Shown in pieces: positions 52,380-64,000 of a stretch of 64,000 nt of DNA. Every line of letters begins with the position of its first letter. Within the stretch, counting starts at the first letter, position 1. Made by a program: the position numbers and the translations under genes. The notes under the pieces are model-generated. The model had not been told where the DNA came from. It made no database searches and worked only from the letters and a program-made list of their open reading frames with translations. Origin of the DNA: Saturnia japonica (taxonomy: Eukaryota > Arthropoda > Insecta > Lepidoptera > Saturniidae); assembly GCA_033032175.1 (NCBI GenBank), contig CM065304.1:13268001-13332000 (forward strand), given 5' to 3'.

Positions 52380-53330
52380 ATCGTCATCATCATCATCTCA
52401 GCCGAAAGGCGTCCACCAATAATCGGGTTGACAATAACCAGTCTTTTGCTGTTTGCATCCAGTGAGTTCCCGCAACCTTAACCAATTTGTTGGTTGCATT
52501 GGTGACCGCTCTCACATACACGGTGATTCAGGAGACCTTCGTTCTCCAGCGCGAAATAAGAAAGCTCCGTTAGGAGGTCGACGACCTCAAGGCCGAGATC
52601 ACCTCGACGCACATTTGAGGGGAATTTTCATCTGCGACATTATCGTTGGAAGTGCTATCTGTCCATAGTCAGTGACAGAATTCTCTGCCGCAGAATATGG
52701 TCGACGCTATGGGGGTTCAAATAAACAGGATAGAACGGTCCCTCTAGTTCTCACTGGAGGACGTCTTATGCGCTACTTGCAGATCGCCTTTCCCCCACGA
52801 AAGGTACTCTACCATCTGCACCCGGACCTGAGTGAGATCAGGCGCAGACGTATAGGTAGAGATAGGAGGGTGTTTATCTGTCTTTTCCTCTTGCTTGCTA
52901 AACCAAGGTGAGACGGGTCGGGGGCCCGTCTTCCCATTGCACTGTTTCAGCCGTCTGGTAGACAGTCAGAGTTGTACCAGACTGTCTCTATGTAGTGTCG
53001 GAAGCCCGATTGGGACTGGCTGCCGGAGCGACGCGACTAATGCAACCGGCCGATGGTACACCGTGGATTTTGAATAGGTGTCCCACATAACCACTCGCTC
53101 CTCCGGGCGGTTGTATACCCATGACGGGTATCTCTTCGTTAAAAAAGCGATCTGCTCACTCTGTGTCTTCCGATACGTGGCCACCACTGAAGAACTCTTT
53201 GACCTCATTGGCCATTCGTTCTACGAGCAAGTCGACTGTCACTTAAGTTTAGCAATTCTTGGAGATTTAACGGTTTCTTTATAATAATAATAATAATCAT
53301 CATCATTTATTGCCAAAACAAAAACAAGTT
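52380..53330 (+). mobile_element. Decayed non-LTR retrotransposon (ORF1/gag-like) with microsatellite tail
   Basis: GC-richer than the flanks. One frame from 52547 reads QREIRKLR, stop, EVDDLKAEITSTHI, stop and later MVDAMGVQINRIERSL, stop. This is a charged coiled-coil-like pattern seen in ORF1 products of non-LTR elements. At least four in-frame stops show decay. It is followed by ATAATAATAATAATCATCAT (about 53282-53308), typical of the 3' tails of such elements. The family is not determined. Confidence 0.45.
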
Positions 53331-53620
53331 ACAACGCGGACACCACACAGCGCTGGTTTTCAGTCTGCCCCAAATACACAAACAGTCAATATGCGCAATC
53401 AGCAGCTCAGCTCGGATCGTCACATGGTACTATGATATAATTAATTTAAAGAAAAGTTAAAGTTTAAAAATAATAATAATAAATTGTCAGTATTTAAATT
53501 AATGCTGGATATTAGATATTATTACAAATTAATCATCAGTAAAGAAAGTAATATTAATAACCTAAATATAATAAAATAGTAAATAGATTAGATTAAATAG
53601 TAAATTAATTGATTATTTGA

Positions 53621-53835
53621 TTATTTGATCTCCTCATTCCTAATTTCATCACACAAAGAATCACCAAGCATCGCTCTTTCCATTGCTCTTTGAGTGACCT
53701 TGAGCTTTCTTAGGGCTAATAGCGACCAAGTTTCAGTGCCATAGGTCATCACTGGTGATACAGACTGATTAAAGACTTAGGTCTTGAGATACTTCGGTGT
53801 CTTGGACGAGAAGATCTTATGTAGCTTCCTGAATA
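53621..53835 (-). pseudogene. RTE-type retrotransposon reverse transcriptase, C-terminal fragment
   Basis: The minus-strand translation gives LHKIFSSKTPKYLKT, a stop, VFNQSVSPVMTYGTETWSLL and then TQRAMERAMLG and IRNEEIK before a stop. The PVMTYGTETW and QRAMERAML motifs are hallmarks of the C-terminal region of RTE-clade reverse transcriptases of Lepidoptera. It is 5'-truncated with at least one nonsense codon, hence dead. The frame runs towards lower coordinates. Confidence 0.85.
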
Positions 53836-54509
53836 AATGTAAGCAAGTAATAATCATTGTTACTAAAATATTTTTATGAACAATAGCTAAATGTTGAGTA
53901 GTAAAATGAATCATTTCGCATCCATAAAAAATAATATTTGAATATGATTCATTTATTATAAAAATAATAGAAACACCAAAATTCTAACTACATTTCACAA
54001 ATATATGCTATATTGTAGTAAAAGATATCGCCTGCTGTCTGTCGGGTTCAAACTTTTTAATAATGTCCAATGTGAACCATATATCAACGTCTACTTATAC
54101 GAAAATGTCTACCTTATATCATTACATCGAAGAGCACTCTGTAAACTTTCTACTGCTTTAAAATACTTACTTAATCACAGACAATAATCATCGGGCGTTA
54201 TCTAAACCAGTTAATATACGCGTGAGGACTGTGAGGAGCCACGCTTCAATGCTGTCACTTTTCCTCTGCATGACTTGGTTTGGATGATTTTTTGTAGGGT
54301 TGAGGTTAAGCGGAGATCTTTTTATTTTGTATTTTGTAGATTTCGGAAAAATAATATTTTTCATTCATTAATAATTTGAGAATATACTAGTAATTCATTT
54401 TCGTCGTATAATTTGAAAATAATTTAAAATTTACGTCTATGTATAGAGAGTTCTTAATTTGTATTTTGTTGAATAAGACAACAGCTTATAAGGAAAGAAT
54501 TATTATATT

Positions 54510-55135
54510 ATATTTAGCGGATGATTTTTTTGTTTGTTTGTTTAAACACTCTAATATCTGGAACTACCAGTCGGATTCCAAAACTTATTTTTCATATGAT
54601 AGCCAGACTCACGAGGTATAGTATAGGCTATCTAACTTAGGCTACAATTCTCAACTAGCCTTAAATATCGATATTTGTTGCCTTGATAAATGGAAGCACT
54701 CCCAAATTGCTTTATCGGCGTGCGCTAGCGTAATGGTTAATTATATGTAAATATAATGTTCCACAAAAATATTGGTCCTTAGTATATATAAATAAAAGTC
54801 CGCGATAATATATACTTATCTCTTGTAGATAAACCACAATTAGCTATTTTGTGACAAACAGTTGTTAAAAATTAAAAAGTGATATATGAACGTTATTTTT
54901 AGACATGACATATTAATCCTTACGAACAAAAGTTACTTTATCATAAAAATAATTACTAAAATAATAAATTTTACTCTTTAAAGCATATACAAATGGTTTA
55001 GAGATAATTAAAAATTAAAATAATTTGTACTTGCGGGAAGAACAATTATGATAGGCTATATGGGTGCGTCGGCATTGGGATGTTTGTCGTATAAAATTAA
55101 CAGAAGTGATACCGTAGAGTACAGCTAGCAATATA
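54510..55135 (+). repeat. Dispersed repeat (family Q), copy 2
   Basis: Starts TTTTTTTGTTTGTTTGTTTA, then GGAACTACCAGTCGGATTCC and GATAGCCAGACTCACGAGG. It ends near AGTACAGCTAGCAAT. Confidence 0.8.
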
Positions 55136-57244
55136 ATAATTAGTGTCAACGAAACGGTATTCTTAGTCAAAACCGAATCTTCGGCCTCGGTTTTAGTTTC
55201 GACCGAATATGAAACGGCATCCGAAACCGAAACTTATTTAGATATTATAAATATTCTATTTTATATTTAAAATAAGATAATTTCAAAAAATCGCACATAC
55301 AGACAGTTAACTCGTATTAAATGAAATAATTCTTTATTCGAGTCATATTAACAAATTAAAATGAACAATACGAGTAAGATCGTAAGTAAACCTAGTCAAA
55401 AACCAACACTTAGGTATAAAGTACAGACTCCTTTTTAATTGTGTTCTCAATATTTTTAAGATAAAACACGAAATGTACACGAGTTTAGAGAGACAGGAAT
55501 CATGAACACGTGACAATTAAACTGTAAAGAGTTTCGGCGCAGCCGAAGTTTCGGCCCAATTTTAACTAAAATCGAAGCTGTTGCGTAACTAGATTTTTTG
55601 CCCGAAATTGGCCATTACCGAAACCCAACCATCAGTCGGTCATTAATAATAATACATATAATTATATCAATTACTTATGTAACAAAATGAACGTTAGTAC
55701 ACAGAAATAATCTTGGTTTCATTAATAAATCACTTTCGCGATAATACTTTCTTGATTACTGGTGCATTTTCATGAGTTTCACTTAGGCCATAATAGGAAG
55801 TATGACGGGCGCACGCAACTTCACACCAAGTTCAAAACTAATGATAGGAATACTATACAATTGTTTAATATTATAGTTGTTTTAAATTTAATTATTACAA
55901 AAATACCTGCATTTTTTATATTACTCAAAATCGACTCGTATTCGCGAACAGCGAAAGAACACACAATCGAAACTACCAAAGACAAATTTTAAATTTGGAT
56001 GTAAGTTTTTTTTGGTAGTATAAACAAAATAAGATAAGCACAAAATATTAAAAAATACATTTGTTCTTAAAATCAACGGCGTAAAATTTTATGAGAAAAG
56101 TCCTTTACTTTTTTGAATTTATAGGTAATTATTAATTATAGAGCTATTTGGGGCCAAGTAATACCATTGGTAAACGGTCTACCTTTATGGAAGAGTGAAA
56201 AAGTCATTCGAAATGGAAATAAAAGATTAGACAACTGTGTTTGAGCTACTAAATACATAAAAAATATGAAATAGGTATAAGGAATTAATATATTTTGGAA
56301 CTAATAAAAGGATAGGAAATTTTAATATAAAATACGTATATCGTCTCTCACAAGCACTTGTTTCAGTTCGCTTTAAAATCAGTAATAAAACTGATAATTG
56401 AAGCTAGTTTACATGGAAAATATTAAAACTTATTTTTATTCATTTTGTCCATAATTTAAAAGAAACCATGTTTATTTATATTACATTATTATAATAAATA
56501 CTAAAGACACAAATCAATAAATTAGCGGTTAACGTGCATACATCTTTACATAACACTAAAATATTGTTGATTGAATTACAAATAAGGTACATATTAAATT
56601 TTAGCGATATAATAATATTTCAACCGTAACTGGCTATTTTATAAATTAATAATATATTTAATAAATAAAATATAGGGATCTATAAGAAATAATATTCTAC
56701 GTCTATAAAATACCTTTCCAAAAAACAAAGCAATTATCGTAAACTGTCGGAAGTCGGGTTCATTCACTGGGTCGGTCGCACACTCTCCAGATTTTAACGG
56801 GCCTGATCCTTATTGCCAGAGGCACTATTATAAGATAAAAAGGGAAATAGGACTCGATATGGAACGCCCTAAGGAGCAGTACAAACGGACAGGTGCATCA
56901 ATCCAGAGCACTGCTAAAGCGCACCGGTACATTTCTTTTTCATTTCTGATTATTAAATCATATTAAGATATCAGACAGTTGCTGTTAAACTGTCTAAAAA
57001 TATTTTGTTTTATTTATTACTGATTTTTGGTATCTTTTAACAAAACAATATTAGATTTTAATTTTATTACTTACCTACTTAATAAAAATCTTTCAATGTA
57101 TCAAAAGTCCCTCGGAAGGTTATGAACTTTTTTTATTTTAATTTCTAATCTATTGACTATGGCATCAATGAATTTATTAATTTTAAAAGATGACGACATA
57201 TATTTAAAAGTTACCTTATATCTTTTATAGGTTTAGCAGCCGGG

Positions 57245-58165
57245 CCGGGGCCCGCAGACGATGTTTTGCCCTTTCTGGTAGTTAATGACTCGAACACAGC
57301 GCCACCTATCGGATTCTCACATATCTATAAACATTAATGAATGTATCCGAATTTTCTTTGCTACTTCCACCTGATCACAGATTAAAGGTTGTTTAGTCTT
57401 TTTGCACCAAAAAAGGTTTGTTGTTGTTGAGATGAATCTGAAAATGTTAAAACTGAAACTAATTGTGGAAAAGAAGAAAATATCGTGGAGATAAAGAAAA
57501 ATATTAGTAACTGAAACAATTACACACAACACTAACATCAATCAACATCGATCTGAGGATGCCTCATTGAGGGGCGAAACACTTGTAATCGATTGTGGTC
57601 GTTTCACGTCTTACCTGCAACATAGTTTTTTATTTTTATATTATTATTTGTTTACTATGTTTGTTTAACACTTTTAACATTTATTCCATAAAGGTTAATA
57701 GCGATCAGATCTACGGGCTCCACCGTTTTTTTTTTCTCTAACCTTACTGTTAGCCTGAGGTACCCTATCCAAAAATAGAGCCGCTGATGGCTTTTACAGC
57801 TCTACCGGGTTTGAACTCCCGGGCTTGTTGGGCTCAACCAGATCTATTTAATCGTTTCAGTAACTAATATTATGTACTCTTTTTTTCAACGATTATCTCA
57901 ACAATTAAATAACAAACGTTTTTTTTTGTTGCAGAAAAACGAAACAACTGCTAATCAGTTTTAAGGTGGAAGTAGCGTAGAAAATTCGGATAAATTAATT
58001 ACGATGGATTTTCGCAAAGTAATGCCTACGTAAATCAAATATGTATCTATAAATCATAGTCTCAATAAAACAATCATATTGTGTATGAGCTGTCTTTATT
58101 TGAGCTCAATCGGTCACGTCGTTTAGAAGTTATAGAATCATTAACAGACCCACACAAGAATTATA
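57245..58165 (+). repeat. Dispersed repeat (family R), copy split by insertion
   Basis: The left half 57245-57321 matches 47670-47750 and the right half 58054-58165 matches 47758-47860. The 712-bp element lies between. Confidence 0.8.
57332..58043. mobile_element. 712-bp inserted element with subterminal inverted repeats
   Basis: Flanked by the perfect 10-bp direct repeat TATCTATAAA (57322-57331 and 58044-58053). Subterminal inverted repeats at 57344-57371 and 57964-57991 share TATCCGAATTTTCT and GCTACTTCCACCT. The host is a family R repeat, whose two halves lie on either side. Inside, a family D-like part (57740-57830) has a tRNA B-box-like sequence on the minus strand. Confidence 0.8.
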
Positions 58166-58329
58166 CATATATATGTAAAATATAATTTATTATTTACAAG
58201 TAATTACCCACAAGATATTCAAACACAATTAAAATAGTTTGAGGGCCACTGCTTTTAAGAAGAGGTCTCCTTGAGATTTATTATGTACATGGAACTAGCG
58301 GGGTTTATTAGAAAGTCGGCTTATCTGAA

Positions 58330-58465
58330 CATTTTTTTGTGTTACGGTAATCGGCTTCGACGTCTCATCGCGTCGGGCTGAAGCGTCCGCTAGTCGGGCT
58401 CCTACCGACGCGACATGCCGCCCGCGCCGCTCTGCCTCACGTGACTATTGAACACACGTACATTT
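58330..58465. other. GC-rich island with hairpin
   Basis: TCGCGTCGG at 58368-58376 pairs perfectly with 58405-58413 across a 28-nt loop. The composition contrasts strongly with the flanks. Confidence 0.55.
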
Positions 58466-58474
58466 AACTCCTCT

Positions 58475-59070
58475 AATCTATACCAATATTATAATGCACA
58501 AGACATTATTTTTTGTTTGTTTATTTCAACGCGCTAATCTCTGGAACTATCAGTCAGGCTTGATTTTTTTAATGATTTATTGCCTATTTATTAAAGAAGG
58601 TTTAATATAGGCTATATAACTTTAAGCTACGACTAAAGAGTTGATCAATAATCATGAACTTCAAGCAACTTGGCAAGCTTTAGGCAAGTTAGAGGTTAAT
58701 TACTCTTCTCCCAGGGATGTGACATACATACAAATTTTACGTACATTTTTATGACGTAAGGGAGTCACAGGGTTCAAAGTTAAAGAACCTTGTTGTATTC
58801 CTGTGGTGAGTAGGGTTTCCAGTAATCTTTAAGGAAGGAGGGTTCAAAGTCGGCAATGCGCTAGTGATATCACAACAAGCGCCCATAGGCTACGGTAGCC
58901 GTTTACTTTCAGGCAGGCTGTACGCTTATTTGTCACCTTAGTAATATTATATATTTTTAAAGTACGATATATGAGAATAGTAGGGTACACGACGTGTGCT
59001 TTGGCAGCGGTGCGACGCGGTGGAGAATTGGTCGATTAAATTAAATTTAACACAAGTGAGTCCGTGGGGC
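58475..59070 (+). repeat. Dispersed repeat (family Q), copy 3
   Basis: ACGCGCTAATCTCTGGAAC at its start, AATCATGAACTTCAAGCAA in the middle, and AAATTTAACACAAGTGAG and CGTGGGGCA at the end. Confidence 0.7.
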
Positions 59071-59079
59071 AGAATTATG

Positions 59080-61700
59080 AAATTGAAATTATTTGTTTAC
59101 AACAACTAGAATGCTGACAACATACAATATTATCATTATTATATAATTAATCACGTATACATATTAAATATTGATTTCAAATTGGATTATACCTATTGTA
59201 ATTATAAAACTGACTTATTAATATACACGTAAAATACTTTGTAGTTTTGAAGAACCTCTTTACACAAAGGAATAAGAGGCCTACGTAAAACCACATTCAT
59301 TATTTTACACACTGTAAATGTGTTATTAACATTTGAATGACAGTGATAACGATAATTTAGACAAAGGAAGAAATTAAATCAGATTTGCTATTTATATAAT
59401 ATACAACTTATTGATACCTGTATACATAAAATAAAATAAAAATAAAAATGAAAAAAGTCTTTTCTATATTGTTTTCGTATTTTATAATGTTAATTTTATA
59501 ATATTACTTTTGGACACAAGCTCAGTGAGAGTACATAAAATAAAATTATCATATTTATCAAATACGATATCGAGCACCGCTTAATGCCATCTATACCGTC
59601 CATTGCGAATCGGCTTATCGCAAAATATTTCTGTTTTAAATTCTACTTCGCATTTTACATAACTATATCACTACTGATATTTGTAGTACATTGTTACGCC
59701 CAGAGGTGGAGCTTTTTTAACACTATAAAAAACATAACATTAAATATATACATATGTAATAACTAGATGTGGTTGCTCTTCGCTTATAAAAAGAAAGGAA
59801 CACACTATGTATCCTATTTCACGACATAATCGTATTCCATGCCAATTTTCATTACAATCCATTCTAAGCATGATTGATGGACAAATATTCAAACAAACGT
59901 ACTTTTCTATTTAAAATATACTCGTAGTTGCCCAGCCTCTTCACTGGACGATATAAAAAAGTATCCCATTTTCTGTTCAACTACATAATCAACGTCTATC
60001 CCAAAAATTTGAATTAGTCGAGCTGTATGAATATGATTGATAGACAAACTTTTAAACGTACTTTGGCATTTATAATATTTAATAGATTCATCTACTTACT
60101 TAACATAATAAGTCCAGGTACATTATAATGAAACTTTGATAGCATTTTACAATACTGATGTGATTATTATTTACTAATTGAAATACATATCGATTTATTG
60201 AAATAAGAAGTAGTTATTATTATTATCTGAGTAAATGAGTTTTGCTCGGTGTTTTACAAAAAAAAAAAAAAACTTTATATGTAGGTAGGTAAACTTGGAA
60301 AGTAACATATTAGGTAAATACAAAATTTCATACAAATCGTTACCCTTTCTAACAAACCAATTAAATATATTGTATTCAAGAATTAGTCCCTTAATAGTAT
60401 TATTACCTACATAAAAAGTGTTATATAACAAACAATATACCGGTACAAAATTATAGGAATAAAAAAAACTTAAAAACCTGTGCAAAATCTCGTATTTATC
60501 TCTGAAAAATACAAAACTATTAATCAGTGCGGGATTTAATTAATCAGAATAGTTTCAAAGATGGAATAACTGTACTGTAAATTTTATTTAGTAGGCCGCA
60601 TGGGGGCTAGAAAGGAAATTAAATTACCTATATGTGAACGCCACCCACATCGACATGCTTCGTAAATTTATGATACGATGAAAGTTATTATGGTTTGCTT
60701 CAATTATAAGATACTTCCTTTTTATATACAGACGCTTTTATATTAGAATTACTTTGACAACATGTTTTTTAAACATCTGCTAATAGATTAGTAGAACAAT
60801 CATACTAATTAATATATTAATCAATATTTACTACAGTTACTACGGACTGCAAATATTAGATTTCAACGGGGTAAAATATGTAAAAAAAATGTGCCTTTTT
60901 AAATATTTGTTTGTCACAAAGTATAAAATATAATTTCAATCGATTTCTTACCAACATAGTTTTTAATTCTTTATACACAAATAGTAAATGTGATATTGCT
61001 GGAGGTAGCCCAAATAAAAAAATATGTACAAGTATATGACGGCATGCTTACCTACTTTATCTACATTGTACCAATATCGCTAACCGCTCGCTCTCTGGCC
61101 TCGCCTCGTGAAGATACATTATACACCGCAACGCGACGCAGTGAGAGCATGTAAAAGTATACATCCATCTAATGTTTCTGGTTAAATCCACTATTGAATA
61201 AATTGGAATGTAAGGCGGACTGGAATGATGTTTTAAGAATTTATTCAATATAATTCGTTCTCTTAGTCACGGATAATAAAATTGATTCATATTTGTGAAT
61301 GTAGCTTAATATTTCCTTTAAAGCATAATAATCCCAAAGATTGTGATAACTTAATATTATAAAGTGTAATAAAGCAACTAAATGTAACAAAGGAAATGAA
61401 ATTTACGAAATTCGAATTAATTCTTTTTATTATTACCGCTAACTATGAACATTATGTTATATAACTAAAATAATCCCTTTAAACGATGATACGGTTCAGA
61501 AGAAATTTTTGTTCCGTTATTAGGCAGGCACATATTATGTGCACGTTCGAGTGAGTACAGTAACAACATGATATTATGTAGATAAGACTACAGTTTCGCA
61601 GAATCGTTATAAGTTATGATGATTTTTATTGTAAGGTAAAATTTTATGTTGAGAACTATTTATGAAATAAATATATAAAACCTTAAGTAATATTATATAG
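59080..61700. other. AT-rich DNA without identified gene
   Basis: Only a GC-richer patch at 61051-61150 (possible 5' exon, see findings) stands out. Confidence 0.5.
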
Positions 61701-61704
61701 TATT

Positions 61705-61885
61705 TTGCATGCTGGTGGAGCATGACTTGCTACGGATCTCAAGTTGAAAACATGTCGCCAAGCACTTTTTGGTATGTTCCGACAGCAGCTGCACTAGAGA
61801 GCTAGACTCCCACTAGGCTTAACGTATTACAATCTTAGGGCACATAATCACTTAATATCAGGTGAGATTATAGATTATGGTCAAA
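61705..61885 (+). repeat. Dispersed repeat (family J), copy 2
   Basis: Same orientation as 25405-25620. It ends ATCAGGTGAGATTATAG. Confidence 0.75.
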
Positions 61886-61914
61886 CGCTAAACCTATAAA
61901 GAGAAAAAACCTTA

Positions 61915-62440
61915 AGACACTGTTTTTTGTTTGTTTGAGACCAGTCCAGTACTAGTCAGATTAGAAAAATTGTTTTTGCATTTGTAACCAACTTCGAAAA
62001 AAGGAGGAGGTTATCAATTCGAATATGGTTTTTATAGATGTACATGTATAACGTCTTTTTTCTGATCCAATTTGAATGATTATTTTTTGTTGAAAATGGG
62101 TCACCTCAATTATAGTCCCATTTTAATTTCATTGGCTTTTGACCTTCAACTTCGAAGACACACCAAGGAAATCTTCAAAATCATTTAAGTAAGCTTAATT
62201 TTTTGTTAAAAATTGTCTTGTTAGTCCTATTTATTAAGGAAGGAAGTTATATGCTATATAAATTCACACTAGGACCTGAGCTGAGCAATAACCATGAACG
62301 TCAAGCAATCTTGGAAATTGTAGGTATGTACGGGAAGTGAATACAACGTTAGGCTACACGGATGCGGCAGGGTGCCGCGGTGGGGAGAGTTGTTTGAATA
62401 AATTTAACATGTGTAAAACCGTGAGGCACACCTAGTACTG
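61915..62440 (+). repeat. Dispersed repeat (family Q), copy 4
   Basis: TTTTTTGTTTGTTTGAGACC at the start, AACCATGAACGTCAAGCAAT and AAATTTAACATGTGTAAAAC near the end. Interrupted by the family L repeat. Confidence 0.7.
61985..62195 (+). repeat. Dispersed repeat (family L), plus copy
   Basis: ACCAACTTCGAAAAAAGGAG opens it; the TAGTCCCATTTTAATTTCAT block matches 39775-40035 inverted. It is inserted in a copy of family Q. Confidence 0.65.
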
Positions 62441-62934
62441 TATTAAATCTCTAAAACTCGCGTTTTGCGGAATATTAAGTTCATCTGTAATGCATTTTTC
62501 AATAATGTCATACGATGAAACAACACGGACTAAAGGATAAAAAGGATCTCATAAAGTACTTCCAAGTATTTGTTTTATTACTCGTTGAATGTCGTTCTCA
62601 TATCTAACAGTATTAGATGGTTCAAAGCGAACAATCTTTCTAAGAAATAAAAACTTGACATTCAAACAAAACCAAGGGTGGTCACCGTATGCATACGTCT
62701 GCTTTATGGACTCATTTCAACGTTATTTATATTGGTGGGCTGTGCTGTTATAAAACGGACCAATATTTTTATATCTTGATGAGTCGGGGCACTTAAGTAC
62801 TGAAGTAGGTATTTCTGTTAGAAATTTTAGGATTTTTTATTTATTTCAAGTAACTTATAAAAATAATTATAAGTGAATGATTATTTCTAACCTTTACAAG
62901 GTTTTTTTTTAATTACGTGATATATTCGTCCTAT

Positions 62935-63790
62935 CTTATACAAAGGATCATGAATATGCTAGAATTTTTTTGTGTGTTTGTCTGTTTGTATAACCCGATT
63001 TAAATCAAAAACGGCTTGACCTATTCTAATGAAATTTTGTACATTGGAAGCTTATATAATTGGTCAATTAATAAACTATAAGAATTTTCAATAATACCTT
63101 TGGAAATAGCAACAAAATAATTTCCAAAAATAAAGTTTTATTAATTATTAACCGATTTTGATAAAATTTTGTACATGCGAAGTATGAGTAATTCCATAAT
63201 TAATGGTTCATAACAATTATCAATATTACTTTTAGAAATCGTAAAAACATCAAAAATAATATTTTTTCTCCACTTTTAACCGGTTCTGATAAAATTTTGT
63301 AGACGGGAAGCGTACGTCATTCCATAATTTATAAGCTACAAGAAAAGTCATAACACATTTAAAAATCCTATTTTGATGAAATTTTGAGCATTAAAAGTGT
63401 ATGTCATCACATAATTTTTTTGATAAACTATAAGAATCGTCAATAATAGTAAATTTAGAAGATAATCATTTACAACCGATTTGGATGAAAATTATACACG
63501 GAAAACAAATGTAATTCCTGAATTGATATACTATATGAACGCGACATTTGACGCGGTAATGCTGCTAGTGTTTTGGGCACACTGCCTAGTAGCTCTGATC
63601 TAGCAGTTTTAGAGAAATTATTTAAAGTTTAGCTATGGTTCTATATGAATCGAATAGTATTCTTCTACTATATAAGTAAGTATATAAATACTTACTTAAT
63701 ACTATACTTCTTTTTTGTAAGACACAGGATGTAAATAACTACTGCTAAGTAAAAAACGCGCGGGGAGCCGCGGGGCACCGTTACTCTACA
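62935..63790 (-). repeat. Dispersed repeat (family I), inverted long copy
   Basis: The reverse complement begins GGTGCCCCGCGGCTCCCCGC and TTATTTACATCC, as in 25975. Internal units with GATAAAATTTTGTAC-ACG recur near 63019, 63149, 63279, 63369 and 63476. About 160 bp at 63560-63720 is unrelated and may be a secondary insertion. Short pieces of the same start occur at 13885-13930 (minus) and 37312-37385 (plus). Confidence 0.7.
63673..63698. repeat. Perfect 11-bp hairpin
   Basis: TAAGTAAGTAT and ATACTTACTTA around the loop ATAA. Confidence 0.85.
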
Positions 63791-64000
63791 TATATAGGTA
63801 ATATGATTTATACATAAATGTTATCTTTCCAATCATGGTGCACAATTTAAGTCGTTTATATTATAATAGTATTACATTGCTTAAAATAATTAGCAATATA
63901 ATAAATTGATCCATTTTCATACTAGTTAAAAAAAATATTTTTGACAAAAAGGTTAACGGTTACTAAGTAGGGATTTATGTTAAAAATATAATTTATAATC

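Noticed and set aside
52966..53284. 80- and 68-codon ORFs on opposite strands
   Set aside because: They overlap the decayed non-LTR element, and the more plausible coding frame runs elsewhere with stops.
57740..57835. tRNA gene on the minus strand
   Set aside because: Only a B-box-like motif is present; no acceptor stem or cloverleaf could be formed, so a SINE origin is more likely.

Overview
The window looks like nuclear DNA from a moth or butterfly (Lepidoptera). It is very AT-rich. Genes are split by introns with GT/AG splice sites, and dispersed repeats cover most of the space between genes. A fragment with closest resemblance to RTE-type lepidopteran retrotransposons and a mariner element of lepidopteran type support this. 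Tpi, the first gene, is Z-linked in Lepidoptera, so a Z-chromosome origin is likely; this is inference. I saw no bacterial genes, CRISPR array, rRNA gene or convincing tRNA gene.

Left part (1-19.3 kb): triosephosphate isomerase (Tpi) is on the minus strand. Four coding exons are present (180 codons) and the last exon(s) lie beyond the left edge. Divergent from it, a 12-exon gene on the plus strand (8967-19249) encodes a 647-residue ER protein disulfide isomerase. It has a signal peptide, an inactive N-terminal thioredoxin-like region, four CxxC thioredoxin domains and a C-terminal KDEL; PDIA5 is the best match. The 5 kb between the two genes holds repeats and an odd GC-richer block (5.28-6.34 kb).

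Middle (19.3-32.7 kb): mostly gene-poor and repeat-rich. It contains a broken DDE_3-type transposase (21.1-21.86 kb), a degenerate minisatellite (28.6-28.86 kb) and a nearly full-length but disabled mariner element (29.16-30.43 kb).

Right-middle (32.7-43.2 kb): two genes for secreted low-complexity proteins converge. A three-exon gene encodes a 441-residue glycine/histidine-rich protein (32878-35223, plus). An uncharacterised protein of about 745 residues is on the minus strand (40256-43216, first coding exon not certain). Their mature N-termini share an IR[IV]H[IL]P motif followed by histidines, so they may be diverged paralogues or use the same secretion and assembly route, plausibly cuticle or another extracellular matrix.

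Right (43.2-64 kb): no gene is securely identified. It is a mosaic of dispersed repeats: a family of about 600 bp with five copies, a 305-bp tandem duplication, nested insertions, fragments of non-LTR retrotransposons and a cluster of palindromes at 44.95-45.07 kb.

The most interesting single observation is a possible 30-nt in-frame cassette exon with consensus splice sites inside a Tpi intron.
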